Shown: piece after piece, positions 63,437-64,000 of the stretch
Position numbering within the stretch: position 1 is the first letter of the stretch
How the letters are laid out: the number at the start of each line of letters is the position of its first letter
Assembly (NCBI RefSeq): GCF_022267325.1
Contig: NZ_JAIZBG010000003.1
Location: forward strand, 1-64,000
Direction of reading: 5' to 3'
Length of the DNA: 64,000 bases
Source of the DNA: Leptospira sanjuanensis
GTDB lineage: Bacteria; Spirochaetota; Leptospiria; Leptospirales; Leptospiraceae
Translations under genes and position numbers: made by a program
Notes under the pieces: model-generated
The model's database searches: none
What the model was told of the DNA's origin: nothing
Seen by the model: the letters and a program-made list of their open reading frames with translations, nothing else

Positions 63437-64000
63437 ATGAGCAGTTTCGAACAGCTCTTTGAAAAAGGGAAGTTTCCCGATACAAAAAGGGTACTTCACC
63501 AAATTGCGACTTCGGCTAAAGAATCGCTCATCCAAAAAACACTCGCCGCGAAACCTGCATGGTGGGGCCGGATGGCGATGTCGAACAAGGCCGGTGGGGG
63601 AGGTGGGATACTACTCGGAAGAATTCCGGGTGGCTACAAGGTTTATCATCCGAATAAAGGAAAATACAATTACCTTGCCACTTTAGAACGAGGGAGAGGG
63701 CGTTACGACATGCGTCCTTCACTTCTCGGAGGAAGTCGCGCACGTACGGGTGAGAATGGACCCTACGTCATTGTTCCGATTCGAAAAAATGAAAATGGTA
63801 CGCCTGTTAGCCCTAAAAACAATTTAATCAATTCAGCGATTATAAAGATCGGGACGTTTAAAGAAGAAAACGCCCACGGTCAAATGGTAACCAGAAACAA
63901 ATACAAGTATAGAATTGATCCGGGAATGACCGGACGCGGTAACGCATTTGTCGCGGAACAAAAATACAAAAATGGAAATGTGAAACGCTCTTACTTGAAG
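63437..64000 (+). CDS. Neck/tail-completion protein, partial (runs off the window)
   Basis: ATG 63437 opens a frame that continues to base 64000 with no stop (188 codons seen). It is basic and Gly-rich (MSNKAGGGGGILLGRIPGGY, LERGRGRYDMRPSLLGGSR). The gene directly follows the major capsid gene, where head-tail joining or tail-completion proteins lie. The C-terminus is outside the window. Confidence 0.6.
   Translation, partial: MSSFEQLFEKGKFPDTKRVLHQIATSAKESLIQKTLAAKPAWWGRMAMSNKAGGGGGILLGRIPGGYKVYHPNKGKYNYLATLERGRGRYDMRPSLLGGSRARTGENGPYVIVPIRKNENGTPVSPKNNLINSAIIKIGTFKEENAHGQMVTRNKYKYRIDPGMTGRGNAFVAEQKYKNGNVKRSYLK

Noticed and set aside
1..64000. CRISPR array, tRNA, rRNA, insertion sequence
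   Set aside because: No regular repeat-spacer pattern, no cloverleaf or rRNA-like stretch and no transposase were seen when reading the sequence.

Overview
The window looks like most of a temperate phage that lives as a plasmid (a phage-plasmid), very probably from Leptospira. Reasons: AT-rich DNA with dense coding, many Spirochaete-style lipoproteins with loose lipoboxes, and a rep-parB-parA block arranged like the LE1-type replicons known from Leptospira (recalled knowledge, not searched). No integrase, transposase, tRNA, rRNA or CRISPR array was seen. The element runs off both ends: a truncated AlbA-like gene at base 1 and an open neck/tail gene at base 64000. Tail sheath, tube and tape-measure genes were not recognised and may lie outside.

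Layout. 1-1475: three minus-strand accessory genes, the first broken by an in-frame TGA. 1767-5520 (minus): lysis and neck genes, with a candidate endolysin with an L,D-transpeptidase-like H...SxGC motif, a holin-like protein and a one-protein spanin. 5667-7295: portal. 7292-11736 (minus): tail-fibre locus ending in a seven-repeat beta-propeller. 11892-13444: a GNAT/FeeM-like acyltransferase followed by a kinase-less seven-helix receptor-like protein. 13450-14673: CI-like repressor, twin operators and two small divergent genes. 15079-23647 (minus): a 2386-residue SpvB/VCBS/Rhs giant protein followed by a run of small related lipoproteins that may be immunity proteins. 23969-26785: surface barrel, kelch lipoprotein and TPR membrane protein.

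26793-32088 (minus): GIY-YIG protein, an unknown gene, Rep, ParB-like and ParA, and a second CI-like repressor. Paired palindromes flank parAB, and other palindromes mark Rep and the repressor. 32466-37932: early genes, including a replication protein and two SPPY-type DNA methyltransferases on either side of a ParB-HTH protein. 37990-46579: terminase, Mu-F-like head protein, cold-shock-like protein and a polyvalent InPase-ParB protein. 46549-50333 (minus): baseplate gpJ, gpI and side genes. 50404-54605: baseplate hub and spike. 54655-59169: a 1504-residue polyvalent protein with methylase and zincin domains. 60197-64000: protease, scaffold, major capsid and neck.

Together these suggest a contractile-tailed phage maintained by Rep/ParABS, repressed by CI-like proteins, and carrying a large lysogenic cargo. 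The most unusual parts are the acyltransferase/receptor pair beside the repressor, the Rhs-lipoprotein cassette with visible remnants of earlier cassettes, and the two polyvalent proteins.
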